Part shown: positions 1-7,180 of the stretch, in pieces
How the letters are laid out: every line of letters begins with the position of its first letter
How positions within the stretch are numbered: position 1 is the stretch's first letter
Assembly (NCBI GenBank): GCA_011523115.1
Contig: WTHO01000022.1
Location: 1 to 9,901, forward strand
Reading direction: 5' to 3'
Length of the DNA stretch: 9,901 nucleotides
Source: Halieaceae bacterium
GTDB lineage: Bacteria > Pseudomonadota > Gammaproteobacteria > Pseudomonadales > Halieaceae
The notes under the pieces: model-generated
The model's database searches: none
Told to the model about the DNA's origin: nothing
What the model saw: the letters and a program-made list of their open reading frames with translations, nothing else
Translations under genes and position numbers: made by a program

Positions 1-1284
1 ATGGAAAACAACCGTTGGCAGCGCATGCTTGTCATTGTTTCACTGATCTTGTCGGGGGAGGCGATCTTCACGCTCCCCTACCATGTCACCCGTTTTTTCA
101 GGCCCACCTTCCTCGAAGTTTTTGACCTGTCCGCCACAGAGCTTGGCGTTGCGCAGAGTGCCTATGGCTTTGCGGCAATGGTGGCTTACTTTTTTGGCGG
201 ACCCCTCGCCGACCGATTCGAGCCTCGAAAACCGCTTGCGGGTTCCTTGTGGGCGACGGCATTGGGAGGCCTTTATCTGGCAACCTTTCCAAGCGTTGCG
301 GGGGTGACGCTGGTATGGGGCTTTTTTGGGCTAACCAATATCCTCTTTTTTTATGCCGCACTGATTAAAGCCACGCGGTCTTGGGGCGGCGATACGCAGC
401 AAGGCCTTGCCTATGGTTTGCTGGATGGCGGTCGAGGTCTTCTCGCCGCCGTGCTCGCTTCTGTCGGCGTGTTCGCCTTCTCTATTGCCTTCCCCTTGGG
501 CTACGACGCCGCCACGCTGCCCCAAAAAGCCGAGGTACTCCGACAGGTGATCTATGGCTACACCGCGGTCACGGCGGCCGTCGGTTTTGTGGTCTGGTTC
601 ACGTTGCGCGGGCTCGATGGTGAGCAGACCGGAGAGCAAAGCGCTCCAATCAGCCATTTCTTTCGCCAGATCAAACACGTCATCCGGCTGCGCGTCGTCT
701 GGTTGCAGTCAACCGTGCTGATTTGCGCTTATACCAGTTATAAAGCCTTCGACCAGTACGCGCTGTTTGCTGTCCGCGGTCATGGCATTGACGAAGTCGA
801 CGCGGCACAGATGGTCGCCGTGGGCGCATGGGCCAGGCCCGTTGCAGCGCTGGGTTTGGGCTTACTGGGCGATCGGTTCGGCATCTCGCGCATGGCGCTA
901 TTGTGTTTTGTATTACTGATCTTCAGTCATTCGCTTTTCGCCTTCACGGGCAACGCCATGGGCACGTTGACCCTGATTTTGTTGAACACGCTGGTCACCT
1001 GCATCGCCATCTTCGGGCTGCGCGGCCTGTATTTTGGTTTGCTGCAAGAGGGTCAGATACCGCTGGCATTCACCGGGACGGCGGTCGGTCTGGTCTCAGT
1101 GCTGGGCTACGCGCCCGATATCTACATCGCCGCGGTGGCGGGCTTTCTGATTGACCGAAGCCCGGGACTTGAGGGTTTCCAGCACCTGTTCATGCTGTTG
1201 CTGGGGTTCTCGATCGCGGGGGCCATCGCCGCACTGCTCTTCGAACGGGAGGCAAGGAGAGCACCGGGCCATCCGCCCGTCTAA
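1..1284 (+). CDS. Major facilitator superfamily (MFS) transporter
   Basis: Inner-membrane secondary transporter of 427 residues, the usual length for a 12-helix MFS protein. Hydrophobic helices fill both halves, and a hydrophilic central loop lies around residues 205-232 (Gly-Glu-Gln-rich, then basic). The loop 2-3 signature is visible as GGPLADRFEPRK at residues 66-77, and its second-half counterpart is GLLGDRFGISR around residues 288-298. The helix 1 region carries charged residues (Glu20) and a short aromatic TLPYHVTRFFRP stretch. The substrate cannot be read from the sequence. The overall look is closest to the YihN-like or sugar/organic-anion porter part of the family, which is only an impression. 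The start is the first base of the window, so the ribosome binding site and any earlier start are not visible. Its TAA stop overlaps the TAG stop of the remnant on the opposite strand. A role as importer for the catabolic genes downstream is possible but not supported by adjacency. Confidence 0.88.
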   Translation: MENNRWQRMLVIVSLILSGEAIFTLPYHVTRFFRPTFLEVFDLSATELGVAQSAYGFAAMVAYFFGGPLADRFEPRKPLAGSLWATALGGLYLATFPSVAGVTLVWGFFGLTNILFFYAALIKATRSWGGDTQQGLAYGLLDGGRGLLAAVLASVGVFAFSIAFPLGYDAATLPQKAEVLRQVIYGYTAVTAAVGFVVWFTLRGLDGEQTGEQSAPISHFFRQIKHVIRLRVVWLQSTVLICAYTSYKAFDQYALFAVRGHGIDEVDAAQMVAVGAWARPVAALGLGLLGDRFGISRMALLCFVLLIFSHSLFAFTGNAMGTLTLILLNTLVTCIAIFGLRGLYFGLLQEGQIPLAFTGTAVGLVSVLGYAPDIYIAAVAGFLIDRSPGLEGFQHLFMLLLGFSIAGAIAALLFEREARRAPGHPPV

Positions 1285-1544
1285 ACCCCGATAAAAAAAG
1301 TGACGGTCATGCCCGCGGCCACCACAATGATCATCCGACGCACCAGCACCTGACCGAGCACCTGTGCTCCTCTGGCTGCGCCGTATCCACCCACCAGCGT
1401 GCCAATCAGTGCGAAACTGCCCTCACGCCAGGCGATGACCTCTCCTGCACCGAACACGATGATGGGCATCACTGCGACAAATGCGCAGAGGAGTCGCTTC
1501 AAGTCGTTCATCAGCTGAATATCCTCGGTGTGGCAATACCCTGC
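1281..1544 (-). pseudogene. C-terminal remnant of a TauE/SafE-family permease
   Basis: An open frame of 76 codons from the ATG at 1511-1509, or 87 codons back to the preceding stop at 1545-1547, is all that remains. It contains two or three hydrophobic segments with the pattern of the end of TauE/SafE (sulfite exporter) permeases: an MNDLKRLL-type loop, a helix ending GAGEVIAW, a GTLVGGYGAARGAQ segment, a basic VRR, and a last helix ending FFIGV. Full members have about 250 residues and eight or so helices. Only the last 80 or so are present, and the similarity seems to run upstream of the ATG (residues DIQLMN). The ATG is therefore probably an internal Met of a once longer gene. The bases beyond 1545 show no recognisable continuation in any - frame. 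A genuine short membrane protein is the alternative, but I think a decayed gene is more likely. Confidence 0.6.
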
Positions 1545-1615
1545 TCACGCCAGCATTGCATCATGCGAATAGGCGCCCTGTCTCGGGTAATTGATGATCG
1601 ACCGGCAAAACATCG

Positions 1616-1635
1616 CCGATTGCTGTAATAATCGG
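1616..1635. promoter_or_regulatory. Operator-like dyad upstream of the NhaC-type gene
   Basis: CCGATT at 1616-1621 and its exact complement AATCGG at 1630-1635 flank an 8-base spacer. The right arm overlaps AATAAT (1627-1632), a one-mismatch match to a -10 hexamer, but no good -35 box sits 16-18 bases upstream of it. It lies 21 bases before the chosen start codon. It could be a repressor site or a small leader hairpin. A six-base dyad is not rare by chance, so confidence is low. Confidence 0.25.
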
Positions 1636-1645
1636 GAAAATCATT

Positions 1646-1650
1646 GGGGG
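1646..1650 (+). promoter_or_regulatory. Ribosome binding site deciding the NhaC-type start
   Basis: A GGGGG run, a one-mismatch version of GGAGG, ends 6 bases before the ATG at 1657. It supports that ATG over the in-frame codon at 1591, which would add 22 polar residues ahead of the signal peptide. Confidence 0.5.
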
Positions 1651-1656
1651 CACGCC

Positions 1657-3573
1657 ATGCGACACCACGCAGTCAGCTGGGCGAAACGGTTTTTGATCAC
1701 TCTGACGTTTCTGGGTGTGGCCACCGCCAATGCGTCCGATCTGGAATTAGAGCTGCCGCAGGTCTTTCTCAGCGGCATCGCCTATGACCTCACGGTCGTC
1801 GACCCTGACCTCAATACGACAGACCATGGCCAGCTGACGCCTCTGCTCAGAGTCGATGATGTCCTTTACACACCGAGCGAATCCGCAACCGGCTGGGCTT
1901 TTTCCGGGGTTGTTATGGATAAGGGGCCTGTCAGTCGGATTGCGCTGGAGGTGCGCGGCGAGCCCATCTATGTCGCCGAGGTGCCGATCATCCCTGCCTG
2001 GGTTTCTGTTCTGCCGCCACTGGTCGCCATTGGCATGGCTCTGCTGATCCGCAGCGTGCTGCCTGCCCTGATGCTTGGGTTGTGGCTGGGCGCATGGGCG
2101 CTTGAAGGGCTGAGCCTGAAGGGGCTCTTCGTCGGTCTGTTCACGAGTTTTGAGATCTATGTGGCCAACGCCGTTGCAGATGCCGATCACGCCACCATCA
2201 TGCTCTTTACCTTCATGATTGCAGGCATGGTGGGTGTCATTTCGCGAAACGGCGGGATGCGAGGCATCGTCGAGTGGATTATCACCGGCGCCAATAGTGC
2301 AAAGCGCGGGCAGCTTGCCGTTTGGTCCTTAGGGCTGCTGATTTTCTTCGACGATTACTCCAATACGTTGGTAGTCGGCAATACCAGCCGCTCCATCACC
2401 GATCGGCTCAGAATCTCACGGGAAAAACTTGCCTACCTTGTGGACTCCACCGCCGCACCGCTGGCGACGGTAGCCCTCGTGACCACCTGGATCGGTTATC
2501 AGGTGAGCCTGATTGGCGATGCCATCGAGCCACTTGAGGGGTTAGAGATGAGTGCTTACAGCATCTTTCTCAACTCGATCCTGTTCAGCTTTTATCCCTT
2601 CATGGCCATATTGCTCGTGTTTCTGGTGATTACCACCGGGCGCGAATTCGGGCCTATGCTGTCGGCGGAGCGACGTGCGCGATCTACCGGAGTGACAGCA
2701 CCCCCGGTTAAATCCACCGTGGGTCAAGATGACGAGGCTGCATTGGCCATGAAGCAGGGTGTGCCGCCACGGGCGATCAATGCATTACTGCCCGTGGCCG
2801 TGATGATCGTTGGCATTCTGGTGGGGCTTTACCTGACCGGTGAGGGCGACACCCTCAGCGAGATTGTGGGCAGCGCCAACTCATACCGGGCACTCATGTG
2901 GGCCTCGCTGGCCTCTGCGCTGACCGCCATCCTCATGACTGCGGCGCAGCGGCTTCTCTCGCTGGATGAAATTGTCGACGCCTGGGTATCGGGTGCCCGC
3001 TTTACCTTCATTGCGATGATTATTCTGGTGCTCGCGTGGTCGATGTCAGAGATCAGCCGCGAACTGCACACGGCAGACTTTTTGATCGCCAGTCTTGGAG
3101 AAACCATCCCAGCCTCCGCGTTACCCGCGGCCATTTTTGTATTGGCGGCGTTCACCGCCTTCTCAACGGGCAGCAGCTGGGGCGCCATGGGCATTTTGTT
3201 ACCCCTGGTGCTACCACTATGCTGGGCGATCATGGGTAGTCAGGGTCTCATGAGCGGCGGCGACTACGCTGTTCTTTATGCATCAGTCTCGGGTGTATTG
3301 GCCGGCGCCGTATGGGGCGACCATTGCTCGCCGATATCCGATACCACCGTGATGTCATCGCTTTCGGCCGGCTGCGACCACATAGAGCATGTCCGCACCC
3401 AGCTGCCCTACGCCGTTCTGGCGGGTGCTGCAGCGCTACTGTTTGGGACCATACCGACCAGTCTGGGGCTCCCCTGGTGGGTGGGCATGTTGCTGGCAGC
3501 GACTGTGACCGCGCTGGGCCTCAGACTACTTGGGCAACCGGTTGAGGATTATCGCCCGGCGGGCGACGCGTAG
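1657..3573 (+). CDS. Na+/H+ antiporter NhaC family protein with exported N-terminal domain
   Basis: Inner-membrane cation/proton antiporter of 638 residues (NhaC family, PF03553 type). Residues 1-26 look like a signal peptide: basic MRHHAVSWAKR, hydrophobic core, and a cleavage site ATANA-SD. Residues about 27-112 form a polar, probably periplasmic beta-rich domain without a family I can name. The membrane part starts near residue 114. Family landmarks are FFDDYSNTLVVGNTSRSITD (from 230), followed by REKLAYLVDSTAAP, then TGSSWGAMG (504-512) and WGDHCSPISDTT (553-564). A charged cytoplasmic loop (about residues 335-375) separates the two halves. The start at 1657 is preferred because it places the signal peptide at the N terminus and has a GGGGG ribosome site. 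An in-frame start at 1591 is less likely. The family exchanges Na+ or another cation or organic substrate for protons. Similar long members are sometimes annotated as amino-acid or organic-acid antiporters, so the true substrate is open. The gene stands alone, with gaps of more than 100 bases on both sides. Confidence 0.9.
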   Translation: MRHHAVSWAKRFLITLTFLGVATANASDLELELPQVFLSGIAYDLTVVDPDLNTTDHGQLTPLLRVDDVLYTPSESATGWAFSGVVMDKGPVSRIALEVRGEPIYVAEVPIIPAWVSVLPPLVAIGMALLIRSVLPALMLGLWLGAWALEGLSLKGLFVGLFTSFEIYVANAVADADHATIMLFTFMIAGMVGVISRNGGMRGIVEWIITGANSAKRGQLAVWSLGLLIFFDDYSNTLVVGNTSRSITDRLRISREKLAYLVDSTAAPLATVALVTTWIGYQVSLIGDAIEPLEGLEMSAYSIFLNSILFSFYPFMAILLVFLVITTGREFGPMLSAERRARSTGVTAPPVKSTVGQDDEAALAMKQGVPPRAINALLPVAVMIVGILVGLYLTGEGDTLSEIVGSANSYRALMWASLASALTAILMTAAQRLLSLDEIVDAWVSGARFTFIAMIILVLAWSMSEISRELHTADFLIASLGETIPASALPAAIFVLAAFTAFSTGSSWGAMGILLPLVLPLCWAIMGSQGLMSGGDYAVLYASVSGVLAGAVWGDHCSPISDTTVMSSLSAGCDHIEHVRTQLPYAVLAGAAALLFGTIPTSLGLPWWVGMLLAATVTALGLRLLGQPVEDYRPAGDA

Positions 3574-3765
3574 AACCAAAATGGCGCGATTGCGTCGCGC
3601 AGGAATGTTCTGAGACGGTTTTTTCTCTCCACAGCCCTCCGTATACTGCGGCCTGCCCCGACGGGCAGATACCATAGAGCGGGATCCGGCCCTCGACCGA
3701 TGCGCCGATCCCTAGTGCAGATAGCGCGTGCCAAGAATGTGCCGCTCACGCAAGAGTCAATATCA
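3574..3765 (+). promoter_or_regulatory. Intergenic region with candidate promoter and leader hairpin before the desaturase
   Basis: This 192-base gap holds three items. GCGCGA (3584-3589) and TCGCGC (3595-3600) form a 6-bp stem with a 5-base loop just after the antiporter stop. The nearest T-run (3619-3624) is 18 bases away, so it is a poor intrinsic terminator. TATACT at 3642-3647 matches a -10 hexamer with one change and is followed by a GC-rich GCGGCC stretch, but its -35 region is only a run of T. CTGCCC (3653-3658) and GGGCAG (3663-3668) then form a perfect 6-bp hairpin with a CGAC loop, which would lie at the very 5' end of a transcript from that -10. The promoter assignment is inferred. 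Confidence 0.35.
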
Positions 3766-4788
3766 ATGAGCACCTGGACCTTCAAAACCGATAAAGGCCG
3801 CCGCTGGCATACTGGCGCGGTGCTCTATTCGCTCATGGCCTATGGCACCGGATGGTGGCTCTTACTCAGCCAAAACTGGATCGCCTTCCTGCCCGGTATT
3901 TTACTGCTCGGCCACGGCATGATCATTGCCGCGTACCTGATACACGAGTGCGCCCACAATACGATCTTTACCGTTAATCGGCACAACAATCAGCTGGCGG
4001 GGTGGCTGGGTTGGATCTGCGGGTCCTGCTACGGCACGGTAGAGGATATTCGCACCAAACATTTCCGACACCACGTGGAAAACGACGACGTGGTGTGGTT
4101 TGACTATGAGGGTTTCTTCAAGAAGCACCCCTTGGTGTATCGGGTGACGATTTTTCTCGAATGGTGCTTCATTCCCGCCCACTGCATCCTGATGCACACC
4201 ATCATGGTGTTTACGGCATTCATCATCCCGCAACGACGCAACCAACTGCCGCGAAATGTGAGCGTGATCGCGATTCGCTTCGGCTTACTCGCCGCGCTGG
4301 CGTGGTATGCGCCCGCTGCCTTCATCGGCTACCTCATCGCCTACATGCTGATGATTGTTGTGCTGCGGTTTGTCGATGGGCTGGAGCATGATTACCCCTA
4401 TCGGACCAACCTCTACACCGACGAAGTCTCCGAGCACAAAGGAGATCTCGAATGGGAACAAGAACACACGTTCAGCCCCATCCTGTCCTGGCGGTATGAG
4501 TGGGTCAACTGGTTGATACTGAATTTTGGCTATCACAATGCCCATCACGCCAAGCCCACCACGCCCTGGTTCGAACTACCGGCGCTGCATCGCAAACTCT
4601 TCGGGGACGACCCCGACACGGTGATTCGACTCTGGCCACAGCTCGTCATGTACTACCGGTACCGACGTTACCGCATCTTTCACGACGCGCCCGGGTTAGA
4701 GCCGGCGTCGGGCAAGGATTTTTTGCGTGCCGCGCAATCGGCACGGCTAACCGGGGGCAACGCCGCATCGTTTCTGACCTCGTTCTGA
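3766..4788 (+). CDS. Membrane fatty acid desaturase (three-histidine-box)
   Basis: Integral-membrane diiron enzyme of 340 residues that introduces a double bond (or possibly a hydroxyl or keto group) into a lipid acyl chain, using O2 and electrons from a ferredoxin or similar donor. The three histidine boxes of the PF00487 family are present: HECAH at 60-64, HFRHH at 99-103, and HNAHH at 257-261. A further His lies in GLEHDYPY (His208). Hydrophobic segments lie around residues 18-58, 134-160 and 175-205. The start at 3766 gives an N terminus MSTWTFKTDKG and has AAGAG nine bases upstream. An earlier in-frame ATG at 3700 would add 22 residues with no membrane or family character and no clear ribosome site. 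The C-terminal 60 residues are polar and basic. Regiospecificity cannot be read from the sequence. Relatives include hydroxylases and carotenoid ketolases, so the reaction is assigned only to the superfamily. It is probably co-transcribed with the next gene, 7 bases downstream. Confidence 0.87.
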   Translation: MSTWTFKTDKGRRWHTGAVLYSLMAYGTGWWLLLSQNWIAFLPGILLLGHGMIIAAYLIHECAHNTIFTVNRHNNQLAGWLGWICGSCYGTVEDIRTKHFRHHVENDDVVWFDYEGFFKKHPLVYRVTIFLEWCFIPAHCILMHTIMVFTAFIIPQRRNQLPRNVSVIAIRFGLLAALAWYAPAAFIGYLIAYMLMIVVLRFVDGLEHDYPYRTNLYTDEVSEHKGDLEWEQEHTFSPILSWRYEWVNWLILNFGYHNAHHAKPTTPWFELPALHRKLFGDDPDTVIRLWPQLVMYYRYRRYRIFHDAPGLEPASGKDFLRAAQSARLTGGNAASFLTSF

Positions 4789-4795
4789 TACACCG

Positions 4796-5647
4796 ATGAC
4801 CCTGACGCTGGATATCTACCAATCGCTGTGGGCGATGGAAAAGCGGATTCCCGGGCACGCCGAGGACCCCGTGGAAACACACCTGGCTCAAATAGCCGAA
4901 GCCGGTTACGCGGGGGCTTGTGTTGACCCCAATGTGTCTGAGATCGAAGACTGCCTACAGCTGAAACCCGCCTTCGAGCAGCACGGGTTGAAATGCATGG
5001 TGAATGCCTTCCCGCATGACGTCGCGTCGCTGGAGCCTCTGCTTGATATGGCGGCGGAGATGAACGCCACGCAGGTCAATGTGATTGGCGGAGTCATGCC
5101 TTTGACTGCCCGGGAGGCGGTACCGGTGGTCAACACCTGGCTTTCGATGGCACGATCTTATGACTTCCCCTTGTTACTGGAGACCCATCGCAATGGCACC
5201 CTGAACGATCTCTTCTACACCTTGGAGGTGTTGGAGATGGTCCCGGAACTGCGGTTGTGCGCTGACCTGTCGCACTTTGTCGTCGACCGTGAACTGCAGC
5301 TGCCATTGGGGGAAACCGACCAAGGTTACTTCGCCACTATCCTCGAACGCTCGGATTCATTTCAGGGCAGGATCTCGAGTAATCAGCAGATCCAAATCGC
5401 GCTCGACTTCCCTCAGCATCGCGACTGGGTCATGCAGTATCGACAGTGGTGGTCGCAGGGTATCGAGGGCTGGGCTCGTCGCCAGCAGGCAGACGCCACG
5501 CTCAACTTTCTGGTAGAGCTCGGGCCACCTGCTTACGCCATTACCGGCCCGGATCAACGCGAGCTATCCGACCGCTGGCTGGAGGGGCTACAAATCAGAG
5601 AGTGGGTGGAGGCGATCTGGTCAGATACCGGTAACGGCATCGCCTGA
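4796..5647 (+). CDS. Sugar phosphate isomerase/epimerase-like TIM-barrel protein
   Basis: Cytoplasmic 283-residue protein of the xylose-isomerase-like TIM-barrel (AP endonuclease 2, PF01261) type. It starts with the first barrel strand (LTLDIYQSLWAM) and has the usual alternation: GYAGACVDP, HGLKCMVNAF, ATQVNVIGG. Two expected metal-binding segments are seen: LLLETHRN (Glu129) and CADLSHFVVDRE (Asp157, His160). The next segment, FQGRISSNQQIQIA (Gln190), is where relatives I recall have a His before an Arg-Val or Arg-Ile pair. The C-terminal part has the WVMQYRQWWSQGIEGW stretch typical of this sugar isomerase subgroup. The substrate is unknown. It begins 7 bases after the desaturase stop with no clear Shine-Dalgarno sequence, so translation may depend on coupling. 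The pairing with a desaturase is unusual and suggests a shared but unidentified task. Confidence 0.8.
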   Translation: MTLTLDIYQSLWAMEKRIPGHAEDPVETHLAQIAEAGYAGACVDPNVSEIEDCLQLKPAFEQHGLKCMVNAFPHDVASLEPLLDMAAEMNATQVNVIGGVMPLTAREAVPVVNTWLSMARSYDFPLLLETHRNGTLNDLFYTLEVLEMVPELRLCADLSHFVVDRELQLPLGETDQGYFATILERSDSFQGRISSNQQIQIALDFPQHRDWVMQYRQWWSQGIEGWARRQQADATLNFLVELGPPAYAITGPDQRELSDRWLEGLQIREWVEAIWSDTGNGIA

Positions 5648-5761
5648 GCCCTCATCCGTGCTCGCAGTCAGTCATTCTGCGTTGGGCGTCGCGCCGGCGG
5701 GCAAGCATGCCGCGATCCAGTCATAAGGCATTTGCGCTCAAAGACGCTCAACCCTTGCGGC
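5648..5761. other. Convergent intergenic region without a visible terminator
   Basis: The 114 bases between two convergent genes contain only short GC-rich palindromes, such as GGCG-TCG-CGCC near 5689-5699, and a repeated GCTCAA. I see no stem followed by a T-run on either strand, so termination here is either Rho-dependent or not recognisable by eye. Confidence 0.4.
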
Positions 5762-7024
5762 TCACGCAGCGCTTTTCCCTGCCAGCACGCGCTCAATGCT
5801 GGCAAGCGCCTCATCCACCTCCCCCAAGGTGTTGTAGTGGCCCAAGCCCAGGCGCAATACGCCCTCATGTGGGTCCAGTGCGAGTGCTCGCGCTACCTCA
5901 AAGGCGTAATTATCACCCCAGTGACAGTAGACCCCCTCAGCGGAAAGCTCCCGGGCAATCTCACTGGCGGGGAGTCGATCGTGGGTGAAGGAGAACGTCG
6001 CCACCCGGTTTTCAAGGGTGCGGGCGCCTTGCAGCGCGAGACCCGGCATGGCCAGTAAGCCTGCCAGTAATCGCTCGGATAAGGCATCCTCGTGAGCGCC
6101 CATCGCGGCGTAGGCGCCCTCGAACTGTTGCCGGCGATCACCGGTGATGCCGACTTCTGCGGCTACCCACTGAAAGTACTCGAGCGTTCCCATCAGACCC
6201 GCAATCAATTCGAAGGCCGGTGTCCCCAGACTGAAGCGCAGCGGTAATTCATCGCTCGCACAACGGAGCTTGTAGGCGTGCAGCGCCTCGAGTCTCGCAC
6301 GCTTGCCAAACACAACGCCCAGGTGAGGCCCGTAAAATTTATAGGGCGAGCAAGCCAGAAAGTCACAGCCAAGATCCATCACATCAATCAATCGATGCGA
6401 CGCGAACTGCACGGCATCGACGTAGACGATCGCCCCTGCTGCCTGCGCCATCGCGGTGAGGGTCTTAACGTCGTTGACACCACCCGTGAGATTGCTGGCG
6501 TAGTTCAGCGCGAGCAGTCGCGTGCGATCATTTAATAGCGGCTCCAACAGCGCCGGCTCGACACGCCAGCTGTCGCGATCAAACTCCAGCCATTTCACTG
6601 TGAGGCCGTTGTCCTCAGCCATCTGCAACCAGGGCGTGACGTTACCCTCGTGTTCCATCCTGGAGATAATGATCTCGTCGCCGGGTTCAAACTGGTGCGC
6701 CAGACTGCGCGACAGCTGATAGGTCAGCGTTGTCATGTTGGCGCCGATCAAGACCTCGCCGGGGTCATCCGTACCCAGAAAATCTGCCATGGCCTGGGTG
6801 GCATCGGCATACAACGCATCAACCTCAACGGATGTCGGATTAAAGACGCCCGTATTGCTGTTGAATCGGTGGAAGAAATCGACGATTCGGTCGATGGTCT
6901 GCTTGGGCACCTGCGTGCCTGCTGCATTGTCAAAATAAATGCGACGTTGACCCTCATCGGTGGTTGAGAGCGAAGGAAAATTCGCTCGCACCTGATCGAC
7001 TGGCAAGTTGGTCGTCTCACTCAT
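5762..7024 (-). CDS. PLP-dependent class V aminotransferase fold protein, cysteine desulfurase-like (VC1184 type)
   Basis: Cytoplasmic PLP enzyme of 420 residues resembling the SufS/selenocysteine lyase branch, closest in style to the VC1184-like family (TIGR01976). The N-terminal IYFDNAAGTQVP stretch is typical. MEHEGNVTPW precedes the large domain, YVDAVQFASHRLID holds the Asp and Gln that contact the PLP ring, and SPYKFYGPH carries the PLP-binding Lys (Lys229). Cysteine desulfurases place their catalytic Cys in a C-terminal loop (GHHCAxP in SufS). Here the matching segment is GVYCHWGDNYAFE with Tyr373 at that position. A Cys six residues earlier (Cys367) may not substitute. The real reaction may therefore be a lyase, epimerase or transaminase. 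The ATG at 7024-7022 is preferred over an in-frame GTG at 7036, which lacks a ribosome site. It is divergent from the amidohydrolase cluster and convergent with the TIM-barrel gene. Confidence 0.85.
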   Translation of the reverse strand: MSETTNLPVDQVRANFPSLSTTDEGQRRIYFDNAAGTQVPKQTIDRIVDFFHRFNSNTGVFNPTSVEVDALYADATQAMADFLGTDDPGEVLIGANMTTLTYQLSRSLAHQFEPGDEIIISRMEHEGNVTPWLQMAEDNGLTVKWLEFDRDSWRVEPALLEPLLNDRTRLLALNYASNLTGGVNDVKTLTAMAQAAGAIVYVDAVQFASHRLIDVMDLGCDFLACSPYKFYGPHLGVVFGKRARLEALHAYKLRCASDELPLRFSLGTPAFELIAGLMGTLEYFQWVAAEVGITGDRRQQFEGAYAAMGAHEDALSERLLAGLLAMPGLALQGARTLENRVATFSFTHDRLPASEIARELSAEGVYCHWGDNYAFEVARALALDPHEGVLRLGLGHYNTLGEVDEALASIERVLAGKSAA

Positions 7025-7036
7025 GCGCTTTATCAC

Positions 7037-7180
7037 TCGGCAGTTTTTCTGAATGTCCTGCAGGGTAATGTGGCGTCTCGTGAAGGTAAACCGTGCGGCT
7101 GGGTACCGAAGAGACTGTTGCGACGCGGTGCAGCACTGCTAAGGTGCACCTATGAACAGGTCTTTGCCAGTAGCGCCTGC
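7037..7180. promoter_or_regulatory. Divergent promoter region between the PLP enzyme and amidohydrolase cluster
   Basis: About 150 bases separate the two divergently read genes, so promoters in both directions are expected, but no strong -35/-10 pair is visible. A perfect 10-bp palindrome, AGGTGCACCT, lies at 7142-7151, 29 bases before the chosen start of the + strand gene. Its half GGTGCA also occurs at 7127-7132, exactly 16 bases upstream of its copy in the palindrome. This arrangement resembles an operator for a dimeric regulator. No regulator gene is in the window. Confidence 0.35.

Noticed and set aside
1747..2190. A 147-codon - strand open frame within the NhaC-type gene
   Set aside because: It is antisense to the exported domain and first helices, with a His/Gln/Arg-rich product that has no family character.
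2829..3233. A 134-codon - strand open frame within the NhaC-type gene
   Set aside because: It is antisense to conserved membrane helices and has no recognisable domain or ribosome site.
3584..3600. GC-rich hairpin as intrinsic terminator of the antiporter gene
   Set aside because: The 6-bp stem is not followed directly by a T-run. The nearest T-run is 18 bases away, so it does not fit an intrinsic terminator.
3700..3765. Earlier ATG extending the desaturase by 22 residues
   Set aside because: No ribosome site precedes it and the residues show no family or membrane character. The ATG at 3766 has AAGAG at an acceptable distance.
5732..6058. A 108-codon + strand open frame over the 3' end of the PLP enzyme gene
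   Set aside because: It is antisense to the conserved C-terminal domain of the - strand enzyme and encodes nothing recognisable.
7070..7180. Upstream GTG start extending the ACMSD-like protein by 37 residues
   Set aside because: The added residues are basic, unlike the family, and precede the HxH strand where the family normally begins. There is no ribosome site for the GTG.
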